From assembly GCA_007692755.1 (NCBI GenBank), contig REBL01000141.1, positions 17,189-81,188 on the forward strand: 64,000 nt of DNA, read 5' to 3'. This document shows positions 8,442 to 17,160 of the stretch, piece after piece. The notes under the pieces were generated by a model. That model searched no databases. It worked only from the letters and a program-made list of their open reading frames with translations, and was not told the origin of the DNA. The first letter of the stretch is position 1. Every line of letters starts with the position of its first letter. Both the position numbers and the translations under genes were made by a program. This DNA is from Nodularia sp. (in: cyanobacteria) (GTDB lineage: Bacteria; Cyanobacteriota; Cyanobacteriia; Cyanobacteriales; Nostocaceae).

Positions 8442-11400
8442 ATGAAAAAAATTAACTCTGAAGATGCGGCTTGGTTTCGCGCTAAGACATTAAAAGAACG
8501 GATTGCAACGAGTTCAGAAAACTTGGTGTATGATACTGAATTGGGACAAAGACGACTGCAAAGATGGAAATCAGAATCAACCTTTGCCGATGAGGATTTA
8601 TTTGCTCAAAAATTAGCCATAGACGGAATTACAGCCGCAGAATTTTGTCGAATCTTGGGACAAACTGTAACACCCATACCCCTAGCATGGGTAGAAGAAA
8701 TTCAGCAAGCTTATGAAAATTTAGACACGCCAGATATCTCAAACCTGTTAGCTAATTCGAGTTTACGAACACATCCGAGTTTTGGATTTTTGAATGCCAT
8801 TTCTCCCCTGTTAGCTCAGGGTATAATCAAACTGAAATCAGGTTTAAATAATATCTCAAATCTTCCTGATAATTTCAGTGATATTCATGATATCCTATTA
8901 GAAGGATTACCAGAAAAACTGCTGTTCATCCTCAATGCTACCTTAGTATTAGAGATGAATGTCGCCAGATTGCAGGGTTTGTTGACAGGTAATCATCCCC
9001 CAGAGCGTTTTGCCAGCTTTATACAACGGTTGCAAAATCCAGAAGTGCAATTAGCATTGTGGCAAGAATACCCAGTTTTAGCGAAACAAGTTTTAGAAGC
9101 AATTAATTTCTGGGTAGAAAATAGCTTAGAATTTATGCAGCATCTTTGTGATGACTGGCGAGATATTTGTGAAAAATTTCAGCCCCCAACTAACTCAGGT
9201 AAATTAGTCAAAGTTAAGCGGGGAGAAGGCGAAACCCATAATCATGGTAAGTCGGTGATTATCCTCACATTTGCTAATAATTGGCAGTTAGTTTATAAAC
9301 CAAGAACATTAGCAGTAGATGACCATTTTCAAGAATTGCTGCTGTGGTTAAATCAAAAAGGCTTTGCACCAGCTTTTCGGACTTTACAAATACTCAACCG
9401 AGGTAATTATGGTTGGGTAGAGTTTGTTAATACTCAAGAATGCCATTCAGCAGATCAATTAGAAAAATTTTATCAGCGTCAAGGTGGTTATTTAGCTTTA
9501 TTATATGCCTTAGAAGCCACAGATTTTCACTTTGAAAACTTGATTGCATCTGGAGAACATCCGGTTTTAATTGATTTAGAATCTTTATTTCATCCCCGCA
9601 ATGAAATATCAATGACAGCCGCAGATACTCTGACGAGAGAAATGGTTGCAGATTCAGTATTGCGGGTTGGTTTATTACCGCAGGTAGCCTGGGGAAATAC
9701 CCAAGGAGTTGGCATTGATTTGAGTGGTTTGGGGGGTGCTAAGGGACAGTTAACACCGGAGAAAGTCCGTAAATTGGTGCAGGTAGGGACAGATACCATG
9801 CGCTTTGAACGTCAACAGGGTGTAATTGCAACTAGTCAAAACCGTCCCCAATTCAATCAGCAGGAAGTAAAAGTACAAGAATATACAGATGCGATTATAG
9901 AGGGATTTACTGCTGTTTATGGGATTTTAGTCCAACATCGCCCAGAATTACTGAAGATTTTAGACAGGTTTGCAGCTGATGAAGTGCGGGTGGTGATGCG
10001 TGCGAGTCGAACCTATGCTTTATTATTGCGGGAAAGCTATCACCCAGATTTTTTGCGAGATGCCTTAGAGCGCGATCGCCTATTTGATAAACTGTGGATA
10101 GATGTGAAAAATCGTCCTCAACTGAGTCAAATCATTGCCGCAGAACATGAAGCACTGTGGAAAGGTGACATTCCCTTATTTACCACATCTCCCCATTCCT
10201 GTGATTTATATCATCGAGACACAGGCTTACACATACCCAACTTTTTCACCCAATCAGGAATAGAATTAGTCCATCAACGCTTGCATAAGTTCAGCGAAAA
10301 AGACTTACAAAAACAAACATGGTTTATTCAAGCCACCTTAGCTACCTTAGAAATGGCTAAAACTGGGGATAAACATCAAATTAAATTAAAAAAACCAAGC
10401 TCAGATATTACAGTTACAACCCCAGCTACACAAACCCAATTCTTAGCTACAGCTTGTAAGATTGGCGATCGCTTAGAACTATTAGCCCATAACAACGGTG
10501 AATATGTCAACTGGATGGGTATCAGCCTTACTCCCAGTCAGCAATGGACATTATCGCCCTTGAGTACAGACTTGTATGCAGGTATACCCGGAGTAGCCTT
10601 ATTTTTAGCTTACTTGGGAGAAATTACCCAAAATCCTACCTATACAAACCTAGCCCAAGCAGCCATAAAAACCCTCAAACAACGCCTAGAGAGAAAGTCA
10701 GACTCCATTACCTTCATCGGTGGCTTTAGTGGTTGGGGAGGAATTATTTACACATATACCCACTTAGGAATATTATGGCGACAACCAGAATTAATCGCCG
10801 ATGCGGTAAATTTAGTTGCAAAAATTCCCCCTTTAATTGCCCAAGACCAACAATTAGATATAATTTCTGGTGCTGCTGGTTGCATTGGTAGCTTACTCAG
10901 CTTATACGAAACTTCTCCCCATCAATTCATTCTCGATGTCGCCATTCAATGCGGTGAACACCTCCTTACCCAAGCCCAAACCACAAATAGGGGTATTGGT
11001 TGGAAAACTCCAGCCAGTGAAACTCAACCCCTGACAGGATTTTCTCACGGTGCAGCCGGCTTTGCTTGGGCGCTAGAGAAATTAGCCGCAATTAGCAAAA
11101 AACCAGAATTTGCAGCCGTAGCCACAGCCGCAATTAACTACGAACGCAGTCATTTTGACCCCACAACAGGCAACTGGTTAGATTTACGGCAAAACGAAGT
11201 AAAAAATAGTTTCATGACTGCATGGTGTCATGGTGCGCCGGGTATAGGCTTAGGACGCTTAGGCATTTGCGGAAAGACACCAGACGAAATCATGTCTCAA
11301 GAAATCACAACCGCCATCCAAACCACCATCAAACAAGGATTTGGCCATAACCATTGTCTGTGTCATGGAGACTTAGGAAACATTGACCTACTACTAATAG

Positions 11401-11657
11401 CAAATAAAAAATTAGAAAACCCAGAAATTGCCCAACAAATTGAAAAAATAGCCAGCAAAACCTTATCTGATATCCAACAAAACAACTACCGTTGTGGACT
11501 CCCACTAGGAATAGAAACCCCAAGTTTAATGGTAGGTTTAGCAGGTATCGGTTACGGACTCCTACGCCTTGCTTATCCCCAACTCATCCCCTCCATCCTC
11601 CTCCTAGAACCCCCAAAACAATCCTCTCCATCTCTGCGCCTCTGCGCCTCTGCGTGA
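8442..11657 (+). CDS. lanM: Class II lanthipeptide synthetase LanM
   Basis: The enzyme (about 1071 residues) dehydrates Ser/Thr in a precursor peptide and then adds Cys to the dehydro residues. The N-terminal DUF4135 dehydratase has ETHNHGKSVIILTF near 261 and the kinase-like DFHFENLIASGEHPVLIDLE near 361. The C-terminal LanC-like cyclase has GFSHGAAGFAWALEKL near 866 and both zinc-ligand motifs, AWCHGAPGIG near 926 and CLCHGDLG near 971, so it looks active. I chose the ATG at 8442; an upstream in-frame GTG at 8370 would translate part of the flanking repeat. The last ten residues (SPSLRLCASA) come from a dispersed CTCTGCGCC repeat. lanT starts five bases after the stop, so they form an operon. 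Confidence 0.93.
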   Translation: MKKINSEDAAWFRAKTLKERIATSSENLVYDTELGQRRLQRWKSESTFADEDLFAQKLAIDGITAAEFCRILGQTVTPIPLAWVEEIQQAYENLDTPDISNLLANSSLRTHPSFGFLNAISPLLAQGIIKLKSGLNNISNLPDNFSDIHDILLEGLPEKLLFILNATLVLEMNVARLQGLLTGNHPPERFASFIQRLQNPEVQLALWQEYPVLAKQVLEAINFWVENSLEFMQHLCDDWRDICEKFQPPTNSGKLVKVKRGEGETHNHGKSVIILTFANNWQLVYKPRTLAVDDHFQELLLWLNQKGFAPAFRTLQILNRGNYGWVEFVNTQECHSADQLEKFYQRQGGYLALLYALEATDFHFENLIASGEHPVLIDLESLFHPRNEISMTAADTLTREMVADSVLRVGLLPQVAWGNTQGVGIDLSGLGGAKGQLTPEKVRKLVQVGTDTMRFERQQGVIATSQNRPQFNQQEVKVQEYTDAIIEGFTAVYGILVQHRPELLKILDRFAADEVRVVMRASRTYALLLRESYHPDFLRDALERDRLFDKLWIDVKNRPQLSQIIAAEHEALWKGDIPLFTTSPHSCDLYHRDTGLHIPNFFTQSGIELVHQRLHKFSEKDLQKQTWFIQATLATLEMAKTGDKHQIKLKKPSSDITVTTPATQTQFLATACKIGDRLELLAHNNGEYVNWMGISLTPSQQWTLSPLSTDLYAGIPGVALFLAYLGEITQNPTYTNLAQAAIKTLKQRLERKSDSITFIGGFSGWGGIIYTYTHLGILWRQPELIADAVNLVAKIPPLIAQDQQLDIISGAAGCIGSLLSLYETSPHQFILDVAIQCGEHLLTQAQTTNRGIGWKTPASETQPLTGFSHGAAGFAWALEKLAAISKKPEFAAVATAAINYERSHFDPTTGNWLDLRQNEVKNSFMTAWCHGAPGIGLGRLGICGKTPDEIMSQEITTAIQTTIKQGFGHNHCLCHGDLGNIDLLLIANKKLENPEIAQQIEKIASKTLSDIQQNNYRCGLPLGIETPSLMVGLAGIGYGLLRLAYPQLIPSILLLEPPKQSSPSLRLCASA

Positions 11658-11662
11658 CACAA

Positions 11663-13807
11663 ATGAAATACCCAATAATCCTACAACATAACAGAGAAGA
11701 TTGTGGAGCCGCCTGTTTAGCCACCATCTCCAAATATTATGGACAACTATTCACCATCACCCGTGTCCGAGAAGCCGCAGGAACCGGACAATTAGGCACA
11801 ACATTACTCAACCTCAAACAAGGGGCGCAGGTATTAGGCTTTAACGCCCGTGGAGTCAAAGCCCCTTTAGACTTAGTAGATAAACAACAAATACCCCTCC
11901 CGGCAATTATTCATTGGAAAGGAAATCATTGGACTGTTTTATATGGGCGCAAAGGTAAAGAATATATCTTAGCTGACCCTTTAGTCGGTGTACAAAGATT
12001 AACTAAACAAGCTTTATTAACTGGCTGGACTAATAGTGTGATGCTGCTATTAGAACCCCGTCCTGATTTTCTAGAACAACCAGATGATCGGGAAAATTTG
12101 GGAAGTTTCAAAAAACTAATTCAGCGTTTTTACAACTACCGCTATATACTGGCAGAAGCTTTATTATTAAACTCAGTCGTCGGTTTACTTTCCCTATTAT
12201 CGCCCTTTCTGATTCAAATTCTCACAGACGATGTTTTAGTGCGAGGAGATACCCAATTACTCACAGGTATTGCATTGGGAATCTTAACTATGAGTTTAAT
12301 TAGTAGCAGTTTGCGCTGGGTACAAGGTAACTTAGTCTCCCATTTTGCTCATCGTTTAGAATTAGATTTAGTCTTAGAATTTGCTCGCAATATTTTACGC
12401 TTACCTTTATCTTATTATGAATCTCGCCGCAGTGGTGAAGTCGTTAGTAGATTACGAGATATTCAAACCATTAATCAATTAATTTCGCAAGTTGGTGTCA
12501 CTTTACCCAGTCAATTGTTAGTTGCGATCGCTTCTTTAATTGTGATGCTATTTTACAGCTTACAACTAACGATAGTATCAATCCTGATAGCTGTTTTTAT
12601 GACCTTGGCAACTGTAGTTTCCTTTTCCAGGTTACAGCAAAAAATCCGCAAAGTTTTAGGTTTAGTTTCCGAAAATCAAGGAGTTTTAGTAGAAACCTTT
12701 AAAGGTGCATTAGTCATCAAAACCACCAATGCTGCACCAGAACTTTGGCAAGAATTTCAAACTCGCTACGGAAGACAATCAAACTTAATGTTTCGCACCG
12801 TGCAGATTGTTTTAACTAACACCATTTTTTCCAATTGGGTAGCCACTGCTGGGGGAATTATTTTACTGTGGTATGGTAGTATCTTAGTAATTAATCGAGA
12901 AATTTCCATCGGTCAATTATTAGCCTTTAATAGTTTAAATACCAATATTCTCGCCTTAGTAAATACCTGCGTCGGCTTCCTGACAGAATTTACTCGCGCC
13001 CAAGCTGCCACAGCCAGGTTAAATGAAGTCATTAACTCAACACCCGAATTTTCGGAAGTTACTCAAAAACCAGTTGTCAATATTCCAGACAATGCGGATA
13101 TTTGTTGTGAAAACCTGAATTTTTATCATGCTGGTAGAGTCAATCTCTTAAAAGACTTTTCCCTAAATTTACCAGGAGGAAAAGTCATTGCTATTATCGG
13201 TAAATCTGGATGTGGTAAAAGCACCCTCGCGAAATTAATTGCTAGCTTATATAATCCCCAGTCAGGTAATATTCGTATTCATAAATATAACCTTTCCGAT
13301 ATTGATCCTAGTTGCTTACGACAACAAATAGTATTAATTCCCCAAGATGCACATTTTTGGAGTCGTTCTATTTTAGATAACTTATCTCTGGGTTCTCCCC
13401 ATATTAGCTTCGAGGAAATAGTTACAGCTTGTCAAGTTGCAGATGCAGACAACTTCATTAGTAAATTACCAGAAAAATATCAAACCATTTTAGGAGAATT
13501 TGGGGCGAACCTTTCCGGGGGACAAAAACAAAGACTAGCCATAGCTAGAGGAATTGTCACAAACCCTCCCATTTTGATTTTAGACGAATCTACCGCAGGA
13601 TTAGATCCCGTGAGTGAAAGTTTAGTATTAGAACAATTACTAGCTTATCGTCAGCATAAAACCACCATTTTAATTAGTCATCGTCCCAGAGTAATTAAAC
13701 GTGCCGATTGGATTGTATTCTTAGAAAATGGACAGCTAAAACTACAAGGTACACCCTCAGAACTACTGAATATTCCAGGGGAACATTTAGACTTTTTAAT
13801 TCCTTAG
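11663..13807 (+). CDS. lanT: Lanthipeptide peptidase/ABC exporter LanT (C39 family)
   Basis: This 714-residue bifunctional transporter removes a double-glycine leader and exports the peptide across the inner membrane. The C39 peptidase covers about residues 1-125 with catalytic Cys14 (EDCGAACLATISKYYG), His near 89 (GNHWTVLYG) and Asp near 104 (LADP). A six-helix membrane domain follows (about 150-450). The nucleotide-binding domain has Walker A GKSGCGKST near 513, signature LSGGQKQRLAIARG near 616, Walker B ILILDEST and the H-loop ISHRP. Translation starts at the ATG at 11663, five bases after lanM; a longer frame from 11492 would overlap lanM and is not credible. An HlyD adaptor at 14509 probably completes the exporter. 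Confidence 0.93.
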   Translation: MKYPIILQHNREDCGAACLATISKYYGQLFTITRVREAAGTGQLGTTLLNLKQGAQVLGFNARGVKAPLDLVDKQQIPLPAIIHWKGNHWTVLYGRKGKEYILADPLVGVQRLTKQALLTGWTNSVMLLLEPRPDFLEQPDDRENLGSFKKLIQRFYNYRYILAEALLLNSVVGLLSLLSPFLIQILTDDVLVRGDTQLLTGIALGILTMSLISSSLRWVQGNLVSHFAHRLELDLVLEFARNILRLPLSYYESRRSGEVVSRLRDIQTINQLISQVGVTLPSQLLVAIASLIVMLFYSLQLTIVSILIAVFMTLATVVSFSRLQQKIRKVLGLVSENQGVLVETFKGALVIKTTNAAPELWQEFQTRYGRQSNLMFRTVQIVLTNTIFSNWVATAGGIILLWYGSILVINREISIGQLLAFNSLNTNILALVNTCVGFLTEFTRAQAATARLNEVINSTPEFSEVTQKPVVNIPDNADICCENLNFYHAGRVNLLKDFSLNLPGGKVIAIIGKSGCGKSTLAKLIASLYNPQSGNIRIHKYNLSDIDPSCLRQQIVLIPQDAHFWSRSILDNLSLGSPHISFEEIVTACQVADADNFISKLPEKYQTILGEFGANLSGGQKQRLAIARGIVTNPPILILDESTAGLDPVSESLVLEQLLAYRQHKTTILISHRPRVIKRADWIVFLENGQLKLQGTPSELLNIPGEHLDFLIP

Positions 13808-13825
13808 AAAAACCCATTAAATTCC

Positions 13826-14016
13826 CCCATCTCCTTAGTAAGGCTACGGTGTATACACATCCTGATCCTGAAAGGGTTTCCAGTCCTAAAAATAAGATTT
13901 AACCGGATATCCAGTTCCCCTCCTCGCTTGCGGGGAGGGGCTAGGGGTGGGGTCTTATGGCAGAAAAAAACAATTCCCGACTTGTGTGTACACGGTAGCC
14001 TTACTAAGGAGATGGG
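13826..14016. repeat. MITE-like element with 34-base terminal inverted repeats
   Basis: A 191-base element lies between lanT and the precursor gene. The termini at 13826-13859 and 13983-14016 are inverted copies of each other with two mismatches; each contains CTCCTTAGTAAGGCTAC. Inside is a strong GC hairpin (CCCCTCCTCGC / GCGGGGAGGGG, about 13917-13940). It encodes no protein. The left 155 bases are repeated at 8250-8405 in the same orientation, on the other side of lanM-lanT. I see no clear target-site duplication. Confidence 0.8.
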
Positions 14017-14074
14017 TTGGGGGTGAGGTTCTATATTTTATTAAAACCATACTGTAAATCCTCCCAGCTATCCC

Positions 14075-14107
14075 TTGACTTTACGTATGAGAATGATTAT
14101 TATTTTG
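14075..14107 (+). promoter_or_regulatory. Predicted promoter with Fur-like box for the precursor gene
   Basis: TTGACT at 14075-14080 and TATTAT at 14098-14103 are spaced by 17 bases, close to the consensus vegetative promoter. The sequence GAGAATGATTATTATTTTG at 14089-14107 overlaps the -10 element and matches the Fur consensus at 14 of 19 positions. Initiation here would give a leader of about 100 bases before the precursor ATG at 14218. The promoter is plausible; the Fur site is weaker than the one at 8194. Confidence 0.55.
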
Positions 14108-14217
14108 AAATTGATGCTAAGTCATCGATAATACTTGGAAAACTGCGACTTCTAGGGAATATTCCCATCAAGACGCAGAAAATCTTAGTGAACACTTTTA
14201 CTCCAAAGAGGTAAATT

Positions 14218-14439
14218 ATGTCTAATATAGATATCATTCGCGCTTGGAAAGACGAAGAATATCGCCACAGCTTAAGTGCTGAACAACAGGAACAGCTACC
14301 AGCAAATCCCGCTGGCTTAATTGAACTGAATGATGAAGATATGTCATCTGTTTCTGGTGGTTCATCACTACATACAGGTTGTGGTAATCCTTTACATACA
14401 CCAGTTTTCTCTTGTGAAACAAAAGAGTTAATTAGCTAA
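14218..14439 (+). CDS. lanA: Type 2 lanthipeptide precursor (mersacidin/lichenicidin-type leader)
   Basis: This 73-residue peptide is the likely LanM substrate. The leader (residues 1-48) has DIIRAWKDEEYRHSLS, LPANPAGLIEL and ends in SVSGG, the double-glycine site that a C39 peptidase such as LanT would cut. This is the leader pattern of mersacidin/lichenicidin-type precursors. The 25-residue core has two Cys (core 7 and 18) and seven Ser/Thr (core 1, 2, 5, 13, 17, 20, 25), so at most two (methyl)lanthionine rings plus dehydro residues. T13-C18 and S1/S2 or T5 to C7 are the likeliest rings, but that is inference. AGAGG sits about six bases before the ATG. No second precursor was seen nearby. 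Confidence 0.88.
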   Translation: MSNIDIIRAWKDEEYRHSLSAEQQEQLPANPAGLIELNDEDMSSVSGGSSLHTGCGNPLHTPVFSCETKELIS

Positions 14440-14468
14440 TTTGATTTAGCATTCCCAAAATTAGATTT

Positions 14469-14487
14469 CCCGATTCAAAAAATCGGG
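14469..14487 (+). terminator. Hairpin between precursor and HlyD gene (possible attenuator)
   Basis: A seven-base-pair perfect stem (CCCGATT / AATCGGG) with loop CAAAA follows the precursor stop by 29 bases. There is no U tract after it. In lanthipeptide operons such stems often lower transcription of the downstream genes or protect the precursor mRNA; this one could act the same way on the HlyD gene. Confidence 0.5.
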
Positions 14488-14508
14488 GGTCTAAACATAA
14501 TTGTAAAA

Positions 14509-16002
14509 ATGACTAACACAATTCCCAACTTTCTCCCGACTGCAAAATCTGATGAATACTTACCCAGTATTGGTATTTGGACAAGATTAGGAGGATTATT
14601 TCTAGTTAGTTTTGTCGGTGCTGCTATCATAATTGCAGCCTTGACAAAATATCAGCAAACAGTAAAAGCATCTGCGAATGTTCGTCCCACTGGTGAAGTG
14701 CGAATAGTCCAAGCTGCGACAGCAGGAACTGTTAAAGAAATCTCTGTTCAGGAAAATCAGGTAGTACAACAGGGTGATGTTTTAGCAATTCTCGACGATA
14801 CGCAATTGCAAACTCAAACCAGTCAATTGCAAGGAAATATTCAAAAATATCAATTACAACTTGCACAATTAGATGCTCAAATTCAGACTTTAAATCGGCA
14901 AATCGCCACAGAATCAGAACGCAATCAACGTATTATTAACTCAGCTTTAGCTGAACTTGAACGCACACAACGAGATTATCAAGATAGAAAAGTAGCTGTT
15001 AATAGTGAATGGGAAGAAGCCCAAGCTAATATCAAAATTGCCGAAAATGAATTGCTGCAAGTTAAATCAGATTCAAAGTCAATTCAGGCTAACTTAGCCA
15101 GTGCAGAAGCTGCGTTAAAAGCCGCAATTATTAAACGTTCGCGTTATGAAGACATAGCCAAATCTGGTTCAATTTCTCAAAATCAATTAGAAGAAGTTCA
15201 ACTAGCTGCAACTCAACAAGCACAACTTGTAGAATCACAAAAAGCTACCTTAGAAAGTCAAAAACAAGTTATTCGACAAAAAGAACAAGCTTTAACATCT
15301 GCAATAGCTAGAAGTAAAAAAGCTGATTCATCTCTTAGTCCTAGTAATGCAGTCATTACAATTGCTGAAGAAAAAGTAGCGACTGAACGGGCTAATGGAG
15401 AAACCAATTTAGCTCGATTACAGCAAGAAAGAGAAAGTTTAATACAACGCCAAATTGAACTTCAAGACCAAATAAATAATACAAAAAAAGAAGTCCAACA
15501 AGTTTTGAAACAGGTAGAAAAAACTGTAATTCGGGCTTCTGCAACTGGGACAATTTTGCACTTAGATTTACGCAATCCTGGACAAGTGGTAAATTCAGGC
15601 GGTTCTATAGCTCAAATTGCTCCTAGTCAAACTCCTTTAATTATTAAAGCCCGTGTCGCTGCTGCTGATATTAGTAAAGTGTTTATTTGCGATTCTCCAG
15701 AGGTCGTAAATTGCCAAAAAGGACGGGTAAAAATGCGATTATCTGCCTATCCTTACCCCGATTACGGTGTACTGCAAGGCGCGGTGAGGACAATTACAGC
15801 CGATACTATTTTACCACAAAACAACATGACAATTGAACCTTATTATGAGGTAACAATTGAACCTGAAAAACTTTATTTACAAAGAGATTTGCAACAATTT
15901 CCTATTCAAGCGGGAATGGAAGTTTCCGCAGATATTATTGCTGATTCAGAAAGTATATTAACATTTATTCTGAGAAAAACTCGCTTAATTACGAATTTAT
16001 AG
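14509..16002 (+). CDS. HlyD-family membrane fusion protein
   Basis: This 497-residue periplasmic adaptor has a short cytoplasmic N terminus, one transmembrane helix at about residues 26-47 (LGGLFLVSFVGAAIIIAALT), a first lipoyl half (VKEISVQENQVVQQGDVLAI) and a long coiled coil at about 95-340 rich in Gln, Glu and Ala. The second lipoyl/beta-barrel half follows (TVIRASATGTILHLDLRNPG near 342). Such proteins bridge an inner-membrane ABC exporter and an outer-membrane TolC channel. Its place after the precursor and LanT suggests that it helps export the lanthipeptide across both membranes. No TolC gene is in the window; a shared chromosomal TolC would be needed. Confidence 0.9.
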   Translation: MTNTIPNFLPTAKSDEYLPSIGIWTRLGGLFLVSFVGAAIIIAALTKYQQTVKASANVRPTGEVRIVQAATAGTVKEISVQENQVVQQGDVLAILDDTQLQTQTSQLQGNIQKYQLQLAQLDAQIQTLNRQIATESERNQRIINSALAELERTQRDYQDRKVAVNSEWEEAQANIKIAENELLQVKSDSKSIQANLASAEAALKAAIIKRSRYEDIAKSGSISQNQLEEVQLAATQQAQLVESQKATLESQKQVIRQKEQALTSAIARSKKADSSLSPSNAVITIAEEKVATERANGETNLARLQQERESLIQRQIELQDQINNTKKEVQQVLKQVEKTVIRASATGTILHLDLRNPGQVVNSGGSIAQIAPSQTPLIIKARVAAADISKVFICDSPEVVNCQKGRVKMRLSAYPYPDYGVLQGAVRTITADTILPQNNMTIEPYYEVTIEPEKLYLQRDLQQFPIQAGMEVSADIIADSESILTFILRKTRLITNL

Positions 16003-16087
16003 ACATTCAATTGAGCATTGGCTTTGGTTACAATTATCGGTAATGTTTTGGATTCAAGTAGTTAGGAAAAAAACTGAATCTATGTTT

Positions 16088-17080
16088 TTAACTTAATAAG
16101 TCAGCACGGGGTTTAAAGGTTTCTATTTCCCGCAATTTCTCATACAGTTCCCGTTCTTCAGGAGTGAGATTTTTGGGTGTGACAATTTGAATTTCTACTA
16201 ATTGATCGCCACGTTTACCGTTTTCACCAGGGTAGCCTTTATTTGCTAAACGCAGTCTTTGTCCAGTCCTCACACCTGGGGGAATGGTCATTTTCACTGG
16301 GCCATCGAGAGTTGGTGCTTCTACTTGTCCGCCTAAAACTGCTTCACAGGGAGTTACTGGGACTTGGCAAAATATATTGAAACCATCTAGTTTAAATAGG
16401 ACATGGGGCAGTACGGTAATTTTTAAGTAGAGGTCGCCACCACCAATACCTTGGTTTCGTAAGCGGATACTTTGACCTGTGACCATCCCTGGGGGCATAT
16501 TGACTTCGAGCGATCGCCCATCCTCTAGTCTAATCCGTTCTTTACCACCCTGATAAGCTTTTTCTAGTGGTAAGGTTAATCTCGCTTCAATATCCCGACG
16601 GGTGGCGCGCGGTGGACTTTTGGGGACAGTATACTCAACTCGGCTTTTAGGACTACGAAATGGATCGGTTTTGGTGCTACTGCCATTTCTGCTTTCTTTC
16701 CGACCTCCTACACCAATAACTTGATTAATAAAACTCTCAAAATCATTAAATTGTCCTGGATCGACATTTTGAGTGTTAGTACGACCATTTGAAGAACCAG
16801 CCCAGGTTTTAGCTTTTGGTGCTTTGTTATTCACAAAGCCTTTTTGTTTCCAGTAGCGGCTAAACTGATCGTATTGCGATCGCCTAGCCACATCAGAAAG
16901 AACTTCATAAGCTTCACCGATATCTTTAAACTTCTCCTCGGCTTCTTTGTTACCCGGATTTAAATCGGGGTGATATTGTCTTGCTAACCGCCGATATACC
17001 TTTTTAATTTCTTCGCCGGTAGCATCTTTAGTTATTCCTAAAATTTCGTAGTAGTCGCGAAAATTCTGCAAATTTTGCAT
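16088..17080 (-). CDS. dnaJ: DnaJ-like co-chaperone without zinc finger (type II, CbpA-like)
   Basis: This 330-residue J-protein has an N-terminal J domain (about 8-75; YYEILGITKDATGEEIKKVY, then HPDLNPGNKEAEEKF) with the HPD motif, a Gly/Ser/Asn-rich linker to about 155, and two DnaJ-C substrate-binding beta domains (RLTLPLEKAYQGGKERI; then VTPCEAVLGGQVEAPTLDG). The four CXXCXGXG zinc motifs of type I DnaJ are absent. It delivers unfolded clients to Hsp70. It lies about 76 bases downstream of dnaK on the same strand and is probably co-transcribed with it. Confidence 0.9.
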   Translation of the reverse strand: MQNLQNFRDYYEILGITKDATGEEIKKVYRRLARQYHPDLNPGNKEAEEKFKDIGEAYEVLSDVARRSQYDQFSRYWKQKGFVNNKAPKAKTWAGSSNGRTNTQNVDPGQFNDFESFINQVIGVGGRKESRNGSSTKTDPFRSPKSRVEYTVPKSPPRATRRDIEARLTLPLEKAYQGGKERIRLEDGRSLEVNMPPGMVTGQSIRLRNQGIGGGDLYLKITVLPHVLFKLDGFNIFCQVPVTPCEAVLGGQVEAPTLDGPVKMTIPPGVRTGQRLRLANKGYPGENGKRGDQLVEIQIVTPKNLTPEERELYEKLREIETFKPRADLLS

Positions 17081-17137
17081 AGCTCAATTATTTAACTGTT
17101 AATTTTAGATTTTGGTAATAGAAATTGGGGACAGACA

Positions 17138-17160
17138 GACGCGATGAATCGCGTCTCTAC
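17138..17160. repeat. Palindromic GACGCGAT repeat at the end of dnaK
   Basis: GACGCGATGAATCGCGTC is a near-perfect inverted repeat followed by TCTCTA. Related copies are at 26361-26384, 53061-53087 and, degenerate, at 29631-29659. Here the dnaK stop codon (17157-17159) and last Leu codon lie in the repeat, so the repeat has probably replaced the original gene end or serves as a terminator. Confidence 0.7.

Noticed and set aside
11492..11662. Upstream extension of the lanT frame
   Set aside because: It lies inside the lanM coding end in another frame; C39 transporters start directly before the catalytic Cys, as with the ATG at 11663.
14017..14214. 65-codon plus-strand frame before the lanthipeptide precursor
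   Set aside because: It begins in the end of the MITE-like element and spans the predicted promoter of the precursor, so it is most likely untranslated; it has no leader or core features.
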